Below, one piece after another: positions 44,704 through 56,773 of a stretch of DNA of 64,000 nucleotides. The position numbers and the translations under genes were made by a program. Below the pieces are notes generated by a model that saw nothing but the letters and a program-made list of their open reading frames with translations, was not told the DNA's origin and did no database searches. Location of the stretch: assembly GCF_020400825.1 (NCBI RefSeq), contig NZ_JAINVH010000038.1:17855-81854 (forward strand), given 5' to 3'. Position 1 is the stretch's first letter. Each line of letters starts with the position of its first letter. The DNA is from Streptomyces sp. HPF1205. Lineage in GTDB: Bacteria; Actinomycetota; Actinomycetes; Streptomycetales; Streptomycetaceae.

Positions 44704-46059
44704 GTGCGCGAGTATCTGCTGACCCTGTTCGTGACGGCGGCTGTCACGTACCTGCTGACCGGGCCGGTGCGGAAGTTCGCCATCGCGGCGGGCGCCATGC
44801 CGCCGATCCGGGACCGCGACGTGCACCGCGAACCGACCCCCCGGCTGGGCGGCATCGCCATGTTCGGCGGGCTGTGCGCGGGCATGGTCACCGCCGCGCA
44901 CCTGACCAACCTCGGGGACACCTTCACCCTCACCAACGAACCGCGCGCGCTGCTGTCGGGCGCGGGCCTGATCTGGCTGCTGGGCGTCCTGGACGACAAG
45001 TGGGGCGTCGACGCGCTGATCAAGCTGGGCGTCCAGATGATCGCCGCCGGCGTGATGGTCATGCAGGGCCTCACCATCCTGTGGCTGCCGGTGCCCGGCG
45101 TCGGCACCGTCGCCCTCACCCCCATCCAGTCCACGCTGCTCACCGTCGCGCTGGTCGTCATCACCATCAACGCGGTCAACTTCGTCGACGGCCTGGACGG
45201 CCTGGCGGCCGGCATGGTGTGCATCGCGGCCGTCGCGTTCTTCATGTACGCCTACCGGATCTGGTACGGCCACGGCATCGAGGCCGCCGCGCCCGCGACG
45301 CTGTTCAGCGCGATCCTGATCGGCATGTGCCTGGGCTTCCTGCCGCACAACATCCACCCGGCGCGGATCTTCATGGGCGACTCCGGCTCCATGCTGATCG
45401 GCCTGGTGCTCGCCTCCGGCGCGATCTCCATCACCGGCCAGGTCGACCCCGACGCGATCACCACCTTCACCGGATCCACCCGCAACACCGTGCACTTCAT
45501 GGTCCCGGTCTACATGCCGCTGCTGCTGCCGCTGACCATGATCGCCATCCCGGCCACCGACCTGGTGCTCGCCGTGGTGCGCAGGACCTGGAACGGCCAG
45601 TCGCCGTTCGCCGCCGACCGCGGCCACCTGCACCACCGGCTGCTGGAGATCGGCCACTCGCACAGCCGCGCGGTGCTGATCATGTACTTCTGGGCCGCGC
45701 TGTTCGCCTTCTCCGCGGTGGCCTTCTCGGTCAACTCCTCCAGCCTGACGATCGTGCTGGTGATCGTGGCGCTCAGCGCGGTCGGCCTGGTGGCGCTGCT
45801 GCTGCCGCGGGTACGGCCGCGGGCGCCGCGCTGGGCCGAGTCGTTCGTGCCGCCGCGCTACCGGGGCCGCCGCCGGCGGCTGGCCGCCGCGGCGGCCGCC
45901 GCCGAGCGCGAGATGCGCTCCGCCGACCGGCCCGCGCTGCACGGCTCCACCGCCATCGGCGACCGCGGGCTGCTGCCCGGCCGCGGCGGCCTCACCGGCG
46001 ACGCCCGTACGGGTGCGCGGGGGGAGACCCGCGGGAGTGTCGACAGCACGCGTGTGTGA
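44704..46059 (+). CDS. Undecaprenyl-phosphate sugar-1-phosphate transferase (WecA/TagO/MraY family)
   Basis: A 451-residue polytopic membrane enzyme with about eleven hydrophobic helices, GTG start at 44704 behind GGAGG. Family motifs are visible: DRDVHREPTPRLGGIAMFGG, LGVLDDKWG with the DDx magnesium site, INAVNFVDGLDGLAAG, NIHPARIFMGDSGS and RGHLHHRLLEIGHS. It transfers a sugar-1-phosphate, usually GlcNAc-1-P, from UDP-sugar to undecaprenyl phosphate, the first step of wall teichoic acid-type or arabinogalactan-type polymers. The C-terminal 75 residues are Arg/Ala-rich and cytosolic. It lies before the atp operon as in other Streptomyces. Confidence 0.92.
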   Translation: MREYLLTLFVTAAVTYLLTGPVRKFAIAAGAMPPIRDRDVHREPTPRLGGIAMFGGLCAGMVTAAHLTNLGDTFTLTNEPRALLSGAGLIWLLGVLDDKWGVDALIKLGVQMIAAGVMVMQGLTILWLPVPGVGTVALTPIQSTLLTVALVVITINAVNFVDGLDGLAAGMVCIAAVAFFMYAYRIWYGHGIEAAAPATLFSAILIGMCLGFLPHNIHPARIFMGDSGSMLIGLVLASGAISITGQVDPDAITTFTGSTRNTVHFMVPVYMPLLLPLTMIAIPATDLVLAVVRRTWNGQSPFAADRGHLHHRLLEIGHSHSRAVLIMYFWAALFAFSAVAFSVNSSSLTIVLVIVALSAVGLVALLLPRVRPRAPRWAESFVPPRYRGRRRRLAAAAAAAEREMRSADRPALHGSTAIGDRGLLPGRGGLTGDARTGARGETRGSVDSTRV

Positions 46060-46099
46060 CAGGCAGCACATCACCATGGTAAAGACCGCATCAAATACT

Positions 46100-46117
46100 T
46101 TGTGATACCGTTCACGA
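46100..46117. promoter_or_regulatory. Rex-type operator in front of the atp operon
   Basis: TTGTGATACCGTTCACGA matches the Streptomyces Rex operator consensus TTGTGAANNNNTTCACAA at 12 of 14 defined bases, within a larger TTTGTGA...TCACGAAA dyad. It lies in the 208-base gap before atpI. Rex represses respiratory genes until NADH rises, so control of ATP synthase by redox state is likely. Confidence 0.7.
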
Positions 46118-46267
46118 AAGCAGGGCCCACGCCGTTACACCCTGAGAGCGGTCGACACGGCACCGGAGGGTCCCCCCGCGCGAGCGGGGAAGCCCGTCCA
46201 CAGCCCTGACTACGCTCGTCTCCGACGACATCCGCTTGTCCCAACTCCCGCCGGAGGAGCCGCCCCC

Positions 46268-46783
46268 ATGCAGCCCAACGACGCCCGGATCCTGAAGGGG
46301 GCGGCGACGATCGCCGCCCCGGTCGGACTCGTCGCCACCGTCGTCAGTGCCGTCGTCGCCGGCGGCAAGGGGCTGACCGGCGGCCTGATGGCGCTGGCCG
46401 TGGTCGCGGCCTTCTTCGGCCTCGGCTCCTGGGCCCTGATGCGGATCACCCAGGACAAGCCGCAAGTGGCGATGGCCGCCGGAATGCTGGTCTACACCGT
46501 GCAGATCCTGCTGATCGGCATCTTCGTCATCGCCTTCAAGAACACCACCCTCTTCAACGGCCGGGCCTTCGCCCTGGTGCTGCTGTTCACCGCGCTGGCG
46601 TGGGTGGGCGGCCAGATCCGGCAGAGCCTCACCGCCAGAATGCTGTACGTGGACCCGCTGCCGTCCGTGCCCGGCACGTCCGTGCCCGCGAAGCCGGCCG
46701 CCCGCACGTCCGCGTCCGGAAAATCCGCGCCCGCCGAGGAGGACTCGCCTTCGCTGAAGACGGGGACCTCCCATGGGGGTTAA
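46268..46783 (+). CDS. atpI: ATP synthase protein I-like membrane protein
   Basis: A 171-residue protein with four hydrophobic helices (TIAAPVGLVATVVSAVVAGG, GLMALAVVAAFFGLG, MAAGMLVYTVQILLIGIFVIAF, RAFALVLLFTALAWVGG). A hydrophilic Ser/Ala/Pro tail follows. It occupies the atpI place at the head of the operon. AtpI is thought to help assemble the c-ring; sequence conservation is weak, so the call rests on position and topology. A spacer of 294 bases separates it from atpB. Confidence 0.85.
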   Translation: MQPNDARILKGAATIAAPVGLVATVVSAVVAGGKGLTGGLMALAVVAAFFGLGSWALMRITQDKPQVAMAAGMLVYTVQILLIGIFVIAFKNTTLFNGRAFALVLLFTALAWVGGQIRQSLTARMLYVDPLPSVPGTSVPAKPAARTSASGKSAPAEEDSPSLKTGTSHGG

Positions 46784-47077
46784 GGGCAGGGCAAGAGGTC
46801 GTCAAACTCATCTGCTATCGTCCGGAAGCGCATCCGGACGTGGGGGCCCCTCTCGAATGAGGCAGGTGCCGCCCCCTCGTCCTGCGGTGTACTCGGATCC
46901 GGTGCCGCCGCCCCGGCTGGGATCCCGGGCCGCCGGTCTTCGATGCGGGCTCTCAGCGGATCGCGGTGGCGCGGATGACTTCGCCACGCCACGTTCCCGG
47001 TGCCGACCTGCGGTCCCAGCGACCGCGCCGACACACACAGTTGCAGTCTTCTATGCGTCACGACGAAGGAGTCACGG

Positions 47078-47884
47078 GTGAGTGCCCACACGCTGCTCGC
47101 GGAGAGCGGATGCCACATCAACCATGACTGCGCGTTCCCCGCTCCGGGCCTCAACTCTTTCCAGTTCAAGCCGATCTTCAGCATCGGCAGCTTCGACTTC
47201 ACCAAGCCGATGCTGCTCGCACTCATCTGCATGCTGCTCGTCGTCGGCTTCTTCTGGGCGGCTTTCGCCAAGCCGAAGCTGGTCCCCAGCAAGCTGCAGC
47301 TCGTCGGCGAGATCGGCTACACCTTCGTCGCCCGCAGCATCGCCCGCGAAGTGATCGGCAAGAAGGGCGACAAGTACGTGCCCTTCCTCACGTCGATCTT
47401 CTTCTTCGTGTGGATCATGAATGTGATGTCCATCATCCCGCTGGCGCAGTTCCCGGCGACCTCGCGCTTCGCGTACCCGGTCGTGCTCGCCGCGCTGGTG
47501 TGGCTGACCTACATGTTCCTCACGTTCAAGAAGCACGGCTTCAAGGGCGGCGTGAAGAACCTGGTCTGGCTCGACGGCCTGCCGAAGTTCCTGGTCCCGC
47601 TGATCGTCGTGCTGGAGTTCTTCTCCAACGTGATCCTGCGCCCATTCACCCTCGCGGTGCGGCTGTGGGCCAACATGTTCGCCGGCCACATGCTGATCGT
47701 GATGTTCAGCGTGGCGAGCTGGTACCTGCTGACCCCCTCGATCATGGCGGCCATCTCCGGCGGTTCGTTCCTGCTGGCCGTCGCCATGACCGCCCTCGAG
47801 GTCCTGATCCAGTTCCTCCAGGCGTACATCTTCACGCTCCTGACCTCGATCTACATCAGCGGAGCGCTCGAAGAGGGCCACTGA
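47078..47884 (+). CDS. atpB: ATP synthase F0 subunit a
   Basis: A 268-residue integral membrane subunit that forms the two proton half-channels. GTG 47078 follows GAAGGAG. Conserved pieces include WIMNVMSIIPLAQFPATSRFAYPVVLA, EFFSNVILRPFTLAVRLWANMFAGHML with the essential Arg facing the c-ring, and ALEVLIQFLQAYIFTLLTSIYISGAL. Length is normal for actinobacteria. Confidence 0.97.
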   Translation: MSAHTLLAESGCHINHDCAFPAPGLNSFQFKPIFSIGSFDFTKPMLLALICMLLVVGFFWAAFAKPKLVPSKLQLVGEIGYTFVARSIAREVIGKKGDKYVPFLTSIFFFVWIMNVMSIIPLAQFPATSRFAYPVVLAALVWLTYMFLTFKKHGFKGGVKNLVWLDGLPKFLVPLIVVLEFFSNVILRPFTLAVRLWANMFAGHMLIVMFSVASWYLLTPSIMAAISGGSFLLAVAMTALEVLIQFLQAYIFTLLTSIYISGALEEGH

Positions 47885-47991
47885 TCCCGGCGGGTCGCCG
47901 ACCCGTACCCGCACTACGCCTTCCCGTACCACAGCCGCTGGGAAGCCTCCCAGCGGACCGCATCGCACACATCACAAAGGAAGACAGGGAA

Positions 47992-48237
47992 ATGTCTGCC
48001 GAGCTTGTTAACCTCGCCGCCGCCACCACCGCCGGCCGCCTGGGTGCCGTCGCCTACGGTCTGGCCGCCATCGGTCCCGGCGTCGGTATCGGTCTGGTCT
48101 TCGGCCACTCCATCGAGGCGATGGCCCGCCAGCCCGAAGCCATGCCGATCATCCGCACCAACATGTTCCTCGGCTTCGCGCTCTGCGAGGTGCTGGCCCT
48201 GCTCGGTCTGGTCGTTCCCTTCATCTTCAACAAGTGA
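47992..48237 (+). CDS. atpE: ATP synthase F0 subunit c
   Basis: An 81-residue hairpin of two membrane helices joined by a polar ARQPEA loop. The glycine-rich first helix reads AAIGPGVGIGLVFG. The proton-carrying carboxylate is Glu66 in GFALCEVLALLG. Many copies form the rotor ring. ATG 47992 follows AAGGAAG. Confidence 0.97.
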   Translation: MSAELVNLAAATTAGRLGAVAYGLAAIGPGVGIGLVFGHSIEAMARQPEAMPIIRTNMFLGFALCEVLALLGLVVPFIFNK

Positions 48238-48277
48238 GCTGAACGACCGGTAGCCACACTCGACGAAAGGTTCAGAC

Positions 48278-48832
48278 ATGATGACCTTCCTTGCGGAGGA
48301 GGGGGCGCAGAATCCCCTCATCCCCAGCAGCGCGGAACTGGTCGTCGGCCTGCTCTGCTTCTTCATCGTCTTCGGCATTCTTGGCAAGAAGCTCCTGCCC
48401 AACATCCAGAAGACCCTGGAAGAGCGGCACGACGCGATCGAGGGTGGCCTGGAGCGGGCGGCGGAAGCGCAGGCCGAAGCCAACCGCACGCTTGAGGAGT
48501 ACAAGGCGCAGCTCGCCGAGGCCCGCCACGAGGCGGCCCGCATCACCGAGCAGGCCCGCGAGCAGGGCGCGCAGATCATCGCCGAGATGCGCGAGGAGGG
48601 CCAGCGGCAGCGCGAGGCCATCATCGCCGCCGGCCACGCCCAGATCGAGGCCGACCGCCGTCAGGTGACGGTCACGCTGCGGCAGGAGGTGGGCCGGATC
48701 GCCACCGACCTGGCCGGCAAACTGGTGGGCGAGTCCCTGGAGGACCACGCCCGGCAGAGCCGCACCATCGACCGGTTCCTCGACGGCCTTGAGGAGTCGG
48801 CGTCCGAGTCGGCGTCCGAGGCGGCGCGATGA
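48278..48832 (+). CDS. atpF: ATP synthase F0 subunit b
   Basis: A 184-residue stator subunit. One N-terminal membrane helix (ELVVGLLCFFIVFGILGKKLL) is followed by a long charged coiled coil (ERAAEAQAEANRTLEEYKAQLAEARHEAARI). It dimerises and links F0 to F1 through delta. An ATGATG start gives two possible methionines. Its stop overlaps atpH by four bases (ATGA). Confidence 0.96.
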   Translation: MMTFLAEEGAQNPLIPSSAELVVGLLCFFIVFGILGKKLLPNIQKTLEERHDAIEGGLERAAEAQAEANRTLEEYKAQLAEARHEAARITEQAREQGAQIIAEMREEGQRQREAIIAAGHAQIEADRRQVTVTLRQEVGRIATDLAGKLVGESLEDHARQSRTIDRFLDGLEESASESASEAAR

Positions 48833-49644
48833 ACGGAGCGTCCCGCGAGGCACTGGCCGCCGCCCGCGAGCGGCTCGACGCGCTCGCCGACAACACGTCG
48901 GTGGACGTCACGAGGCTCGCCGGCGAACTGGCCGCCGTCACCGCGCTGCTCGACCGCGAAGGCGGTCTGCGCCGCGCCCTGACCGACCCGGCCCAGCCCG
49001 GCGAGGCCAAGGCGGCGCTGGTCCGGGGCCTGCTGGGCACGCAGGTCGGCGAGGAGACCCTCGACCTGGTCAGCGGCATGGTCAGGTCCCGCTGGTCGCG
49101 GTCGCGCGACCTGACGGACGCCGTCGAGGAGCTGGCCGACACCGCCGACCTGATCGCGGCCGAGCGGGCCGGCAACCTGGACGATGTCGAGGACGAGCTG
49201 TTCCGGTTCGGCCGCATCCTGGCGGGCAGCGGCGAACTGCGTGCCGCGCTCGCCAACCGGACGGCCGGCGGCGACGCCAAGTCCGAGCTGCTGCACACGC
49301 TGCTGGGCGGCCGCGCCGATCCGGTCACGGAACGGCTGGTCACCCGGCTGGTCACCGCGCCGCGAGGACGTAGCCTGGACAATGGGATCGAGGCCCTGTC
49401 CAAGCTGGCCGCCGCCCGCCGCAACCGGATGGTCGCGGAAGTGGTGTCCGCGATCCCGCTGACCGATCAGCAGAAGGAGCGGCTCGGAGCCGCGCTGGCC
49501 AGGATCTACGGCCGGCGGGTGCACCTGAACCTGGACGTGGACCCCGAGGTCCTCGGCGGGGTGCGGGTGCGCATCGGCGACGAGGTGATCAACGGCACGA
49601 TCGCCGACCGCCTGGAAGAGGCGTCGCGGCGGATGGCCGGCTGA
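48829..49644 (+). CDS. atpH: ATP synthase F1 subunit delta
   Basis: A 271-residue peripheral stator protein, the long actinobacterial type. An N-terminal helical region (REALAAARERLDALADNTSVDVTRLAGELAAV) precedes the OSCP domain. Near the end are VVSAIPLTDQQKERLGAALARIYGRRVHLNLDVDPEVLGGVRVRIGDEVINGTIADRLEE-type segments typical of delta. Its start overlaps atpF, which supports coupled translation of the stalk proteins. Confidence 0.96.
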   Translation: MNGASREALAAARERLDALADNTSVDVTRLAGELAAVTALLDREGGLRRALTDPAQPGEAKAALVRGLLGTQVGEETLDLVSGMVRSRWSRSRDLTDAVEELADTADLIAAERAGNLDDVEDELFRFGRILAGSGELRAALANRTAGGDAKSELLHTLLGGRADPVTERLVTRLVTAPRGRSLDNGIEALSKLAAARRNRMVAEVVSAIPLTDQQKERLGAALARIYGRRVHLNLDVDPEVLGGVRVRIGDEVINGTIADRLEEASRRMAG

Positions 49645-49770
49645 CCACCCCGACGAATCAACAAGCCAACAAGCATGAAGGCGGCCCGGGTTGGGCCGGC
49701 AGAGTCCTTCGGGCCAGACCCCCGGAGGCCCCAGAAATTTCGGGCCCAACAAGGAGAGCAGGGAACCCAG

Positions 49771-51342
<1,572 letters not shown>

Positions 51343-51346
51343 GCGC

Positions 51347-52282
51347 ATGGGTGCACAGATTCGGGTCTACAAGCGCCGGATCAGGAGCGTCACCGCCACC
51401 AAGAAGATCACCAAGGCGATGGAGATGATCGCGGCCTCGCGGATCATCAAGGCCCAGCGCCAGGTGGCGGCCTCCAGTCCGTACGCCGACGAACTCACCC
51501 GCGCGGTGACCGCGGTGGCGACCGGGTCCAACACCCGGCACCCGCTGACCACCGAGGCCGAGAACCCGACCCGGGCCGCGGTCCTGCTCGTCACGAGCGA
51601 CCGCGGTCTGGCCGGCGGCTACTCGTCCAACGCGATCAAGGCCGCCGACCGGCTCGGTGAGCGGCTGCGCGCGCAGGGCAAGGAGGTCGACAGCTACATC
51701 GTCGGCCGCAAGGGCGTCGCGTACTACGGCTTCCGGCAGCGGGACGTCGCGCAGTCGTGGACCGGCTTCTCCGACAGCCCGCAGTACGCGCACGCCAAGC
51801 AGGTCGCCGCGCCGCTGATCGAGGCGCTGCTCAAGGAGACCTCCGAGGGCGGCGTGGACGAGCTGCACATCGTCTTCACGGAGTTCGTGTCGATGATGAC
51901 GCAGGTCCCGGTCGACCGGCGGCTGCTGCCGCTGACCTTCGACGAGGCAGACGAGGCCGGCGAGGGCGGTGAGGGCGCCGAGCGCAAGAAGGGCGAGGCG
52001 CTGCCGCTGTTCGAGTTCGAGCCGTCGGCGGAGGGCGTGCTGGACGCGCTGCTGCCGCGTTACGTCGAGAGCCGGATCTACAACGCCCTGCTGCAGGCCG
52101 CCGCCTCCGAGCACGCGGCCCGCCGCCGGGCGATGAAGTCCGCCACCGACAACGCGGAGGACCTCATCAAGTCGCTCACGCGGCTTGCCAACGCGGCCCG
52201 ACAGGCCGACATCACCCAGGAAATCAGCGAGATCGTCGGTGGCGCGAGCGCCCTGGCCGACGCGAACGCGGGGAGTGACTGA
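51347..52282 (+). CDS. atpG: ATP synthase F1 subunit gamma
   Basis: A 311-residue central shaft subunit. The N-terminal helix GAQIRVYKRRIRSVTATKKITKAMEMIAASRI and the C-terminal helix with RRRAMKSATDNAEDLIKSLTRLANAARQADITQEISEIVGGA form the rotating coiled coil. The middle has TSDRGLAGGYSSN. An acidic EADEAGEGGEGAERKKGE insertion is typical of actinobacteria. It starts four bases after atpA. Confidence 0.98.
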   Translation: MGAQIRVYKRRIRSVTATKKITKAMEMIAASRIIKAQRQVAASSPYADELTRAVTAVATGSNTRHPLTTEAENPTRAAVLLVTSDRGLAGGYSSNAIKAADRLGERLRAQGKEVDSYIVGRKGVAYYGFRQRDVAQSWTGFSDSPQYAHAKQVAAPLIEALLKETSEGGVDELHIVFTEFVSMMTQVPVDRRLLPLTFDEADEAGEGGEGAERKKGEALPLFEFEPSAEGVLDALLPRYVESRIYNALLQAAASEHAARRRAMKSATDNAEDLIKSLTRLANAARQADITQEISEIVGGASALADANAGSD

Positions 52283-52287
52283 CCACT

Positions 52288-53733
<1,446 letters not shown>

Positions 53734-53740
53734 ACCCGGT

Positions 53741-53795
53741 GACCGGGGGGCGGCCCCGGGACTCCCTCGCGGAGCCCCGGGCCCGCCCCCCGGTC
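53741..53795 (+). terminator. Strong GC hairpin between atpD and atpC
   Basis: GACCGGGGGGCGGCCCCGGG (53741-53760) pairs almost perfectly with 53774-53795 around a 13-base loop, followed by AACCCCTTATTC. In mid-operon it may lower expression of epsilon or stabilise the upstream mRNA. Confidence 0.65.
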
Positions 53796-53864
53796 GCAAC
53801 CCCTTATTCTGTGTCTTAGGCATTACGCATCCCCGCACGGTGGGTGCCGAACCGAGGAGCCGTC

Positions 53865-54239
53865 TTGGCCGATCTTCACGTCGAGCTGGTCGCGGCGGAC
53901 CGCAATGTGTGGTCCGGCGAGGCCCACATGGTCATCGCCCGGACCAAGTCCGGTGACATCGGCATCATGGCCGGTCACCAGCCCCTGCTCGGTGTCCTTG
54001 AGTCCGGCCCGGTGACCGTCCGCACCAGCGACGGCGGTACCGTCGTCGCCGCGGTGCACGGCGGGTTCATCTCCTTCGCCGACAACAAGCTCTCGATTCT
54101 CGCCGAGATCGCCGAGCTGGCCGAGGAGATCGACATCGCCCGCGCCGAGCGGGCACTGGAGCGTTCGAAGTCCGAGGCCGACGCGGCGGCCGAGCGCCGC
54201 GCGGAGGTCCGGCTGGCCGCCGCGGCGGGCGCCCGCTGA
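53865..54239 (+). CDS. atpC: ATP synthase F1 subunit epsilon
   Basis: A 124-residue subunit read from TTG 53865 behind GAGGAG; an upstream ATG at 53844 would add seven residues and lacks such a site. The N-terminal beta-sandwich has HVELVAADRNVWSGEAHMVIARTKSGDIGIMAGHQPLLGVL-type sequence. The C-terminal helices (ELAEEIDIARAERALERSKSEAD) can inhibit ATP hydrolysis. It is the last gene of the atp operon. Confidence 0.96.
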   Translation: MADLHVELVAADRNVWSGEAHMVIARTKSGDIGIMAGHQPLLGVLESGPVTVRTSDGGTVVAAVHGGFISFADNKLSILAEIAELAEEIDIARAERALERSKSEADAAAERRAEVRLAAAAGAR

Positions 54240-54354
54240 ACGCGACGCCGGCTTCCGTACCACCAGGTACAACCGCAGGACCACGGTGCCGCGGACTGCC
54301 TTACCGGGCGGTCCGCGGCTCCGCCGCAGCTGATTACTTTCGAGGCGAGGAGGC

Positions 54355-54831
54355 ATGATGGACGTGATCCTCGCTTTCGAGGCGGCCGGAGTGATTGTCG
54401 CGGCCGGCCTGCTGGGGCTGTTCCTCTTCGGCCTGCGCCGCCGGCTGATCCAGCGCTCCGGTGGCACCTTCGACTGCTCGCTGCGGCCCGCCCCGCCCGA
54501 GGGCGCCGACCTCGCCGCGGGCGGGGGCGTCCCGAGCGGCAAGGGCTGGGTCTACGGGGTCGCCCGCTACAGCAGCGACCGCGTGGAGTGGTTCCGGGTC
54601 TTCTCGTACGCCTTCCGCCCCCGCCGGGTCCTCGAACGCCCCGCGATCGAGGTGCTCGGCCGGCGCGCCCCGCAGGGTTCGGAGGAGCTGGCCCTGCTGT
54701 CGGACGCGGTGGTGCTCACCTGCGCCCACCGGGGCACCCGGCTGGAGCTGGCGATGAGCGACGACGCCCTGACCGGTTTCCTCGCCTGGCTGGAGGCGGC
54801 ACCCCCCGGGCAGCGGGTGAACGTGGCGTAG
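54355..54831 (+). CDS. DUF2550 membrane protein
   Basis: A 158-residue protein with one N-terminal membrane helix (ILAFEAAGVIVAAGLLGLFLFGL) and an exposed beta-rich domain (GGTFDCSLR, GWVYGVARYSSDRVEWFRVFSYAFRPRRVLER, LELAMSDDALTGFLAWLEAAPPG). The sequence matches the uncharacterised DUF2550 family that follows atpC in many actinobacteria. ATGATG at 54355 lies behind GAGGAGG. The function is unknown; the location suggests an envelope role. Confidence 0.88.
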   Translation: MMDVILAFEAAGVIVAAGLLGLFLFGLRRRLIQRSGGTFDCSLRPAPPEGADLAAGGGVPSGKGWVYGVARYSSDRVEWFRVFSYAFRPRRVLERPAIEVLGRRAPQGSEELALLSDAVVLTCAHRGTRLELAMSDDALTGFLAWLEAAPPGQRVNVA

Positions 54832-54942
54832 GCCGGACCGGGAGCCGACGGGCGGCGGTGTCGGCTCCCGGCTGCCGCAGCGTAGAAAGGTCTGGACCAA
54901 AGGGCAAGAGGTCCGGACCGACCGTGCGGCCCCGGCCGGCCC

Positions 54943-55515
54943 TCAGCGGTTCGCGCCCGGCACCCACAGCACGTCGCCCAGCTCCTTGTTCGCCGTCCTG
55001 GCCAGGATGAACAGCAGGTCCGACAGGCGGTTGAGATACGTGGCCGTCAGCGGGTTCATCGTCTCCCCGTGTTCGGCCAGGGCCGCCCACGTCGAGCGCT
55101 CCGCGCGCCGGACGACCGTGCACGCCTGGTGGAGCAGGGCGGCGCCCGCGGTCCCGCCGGGCAGGATGAAGCTGCGCAGCTTCTCCAGGTCCGCCAGGAA
55201 CCGGTCGCAGTCGGCCTCCAGGCGGTCGACGTACGACTGCTCGACCCGCAGCGGCGGGTACTTCGGGTCGGGGACCACCGGCGTCGACAGGTCCGCCCCC
55301 ACGTCGAACAGGTCGTTCTGGACCCGCACCAGGACGGCGGCCACCGGCTCCGGCAGGCCGCCGAGCGCGAGGGCGACCCCGATGACCGCGTTCGCCTCGC
55401 TGGCGTCCGCGTACGCGCCGATCCGCGAGTCCGTCTTCGCCGTACGGCTCATGTCGCCCAGCGAGGTCGTGCCGTCGTCGCCGGTGCGGGTGTAGATACG
55501 CGTGAGGTTGACCAT
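54943..55515 (-). CDS. Cob(I)alamin adenosyltransferase (PduO type)
   Basis: A 190-residue enzyme that transfers the adenosyl group of ATP to cob(I)alamin to make coenzyme B12. Motifs typical of the PduO class are TRTGDDGTTSLGDMSRTAKTD for ATP binding, EANAVIGVAL, QNDLFDVGADL, FILPGGTAGAALLHQACTVVRRAER with the key Arg residues, and YLNRLSDLLFILAR. The start is the ATG complementary to 55513-55515 (MVNLTRIYT). It converges with the atpC/DUF2550 side and is separately transcribed. Confidence 0.95.
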   Translation of the reverse strand: MVNLTRIYTRTGDDGTTSLGDMSRTAKTDSRIGAYADASEANAVIGVALALGGLPEPVAAVLVRVQNDLFDVGADLSTPVVPDPKYPPLRVEQSYVDRLEADCDRFLADLEKLRSFILPGGTAGAALLHQACTVVRRAERSTWAALAEHGETMNPLTATYLNRLSDLLFILARTANKELGDVLWVPGANR

Positions 55516-55746
55516 GCCTGTGAGCGTAGGCCCTCCGCGGGCCGTCCACGCGGCCCGCCCCCGCCGCCGCTGCCGGGAGGTCCCCCTTCCCCTCGCCGGC
55601 GGGTGCCCCGACTCGGCGTCGTGCGACCAACGACACACGGTGACGCGGGCGACAACTGCTGCGGCGGGCGGTGAACGGGCGTTAAGGTCCGGCCAGACCC
55701 CCCGACCAACCAGACCCCCGACGAACGCGAACGGAAGGTGTGTGCC

Positions 55747-56595
55747 GTGGCGAAGAAGCTCGCCGTCATCGGAGCCGGACTGATGGGCTCCGGCATCGCG
55801 CAGGTCTCGGCCCAGGCCGGGTACGAGGTGGTCCTGCGGGACGTCACGGACGAGGCCCTCGCGCGCGGCACCGACGCGATCCGGTCGTCGTACGAGAAGT
55901 TCACCGCCAAGGGGAAGATGACGGCCGAGGACGCCGAGGCGGCGCTGGCCCGCATCACCCCCACCACCGACCTCGACGCGGCCGCGGACGCCGACGTCGT
56001 CGTCGAGGCGGTCTTCGAGAAGATCGAGGTCAAGCAGGAGATCTTCCGCGCACTTGACGGGATCGTGCGCGAGGACGCCGTCCTGGCGTCCAACACCTCC
56101 GCCATCCCGATCACCAAGATCGCCGCCGTGACGAAGCGCCCCGAACGCGTGGTCGGCACCCACTTCTTCTCCCCGGTGCCGCTCATGCAGCTGTGCGAAC
56201 TCGTCCGCGGCCTGAAGACCAGTGACGAGACGCTGGCCCGCGCCCGCGCCTTCGCCGAGGAGACCGGCAAGACCTGCGTGGTCGTCAACCGCGACGTCGC
56301 CGGCTTCGTCACCACCCGGCTGATCTCGGCACTCGTCGTCGAGGCGGTCAAGCTGTACGAGTCCGGGGTCGCCTCGGCCGAGGACATCGACACCGCCTGC
56401 AGGCTCGGGTTCGGCCACGCCATGGGGCCGCTGGCCACCGCCGATCTGACCGGCGTGGACATCCTGCTGCACGCCACCGGCAACATCTACACCGAGTCGC
56501 AGGACGAGAAGTTCGCCCCGCCGGAGCTCATGCGGCGCATGGTGGACGCCGGTGACCTGGGCCGCAAGGCCGGGCAGGGCTTCTACTCGTACTGA
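55747..56595 (+). CDS. 3-Hydroxyacyl-CoA (3-hydroxybutyryl-CoA) dehydrogenase
   Basis: A 282-residue NAD(P)-dependent enzyme oxidising or reducing 3-hydroxybutyryl-CoA-type substrates. The N-terminal Rossmann loop is VIGAGLMGSGIAQVSA. VEAVFEKIEVKQE, LASNTSAIPITKIA, GTHFFSPVPLMQLCELV with the catalytic His, and NRDVAGFVTTRL follow. The C-terminal helical domain has LGFGHAMGPLATADLTGVDI. GTG 55747 follows GGAAGG. This stand-alone length equals that of Hbd/PaaH enzymes rather than multifunctional FadB. It can serve butyryl/crotonyl-CoA supply or fatty acid breakdown. Confidence 0.94.
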   Translation: MAKKLAVIGAGLMGSGIAQVSAQAGYEVVLRDVTDEALARGTDAIRSSYEKFTAKGKMTAEDAEAALARITPTTDLDAAADADVVVEAVFEKIEVKQEIFRALDGIVREDAVLASNTSAIPITKIAAVTKRPERVVGTHFFSPVPLMQLCELVRGLKTSDETLARARAFAEETGKTCVVVNRDVAGFVTTRLISALVVEAVKLYESGVASAEDIDTACRLGFGHAMGPLATADLTGVDILLHATGNIYTESQDEKFAPPELMRRMVDAGDLGRKAGQGFYSY

Positions 56596-56773
56596 GTCCG
56601 CACCAATGGACATCGCTCGGACGAGTGAATTCGGTATCGGTTCGCTCACAGACGGCAACTTCTCTATGCAACGGGCCGTCAGGTGTGTGAAGACATACGG
56701 ATCCGTGCCGTGCTGACGCCGCTTCAGCGCGGTGGCCCGCACGGCTCACGTTCAGCGCTTCAGGGGAGTGACT

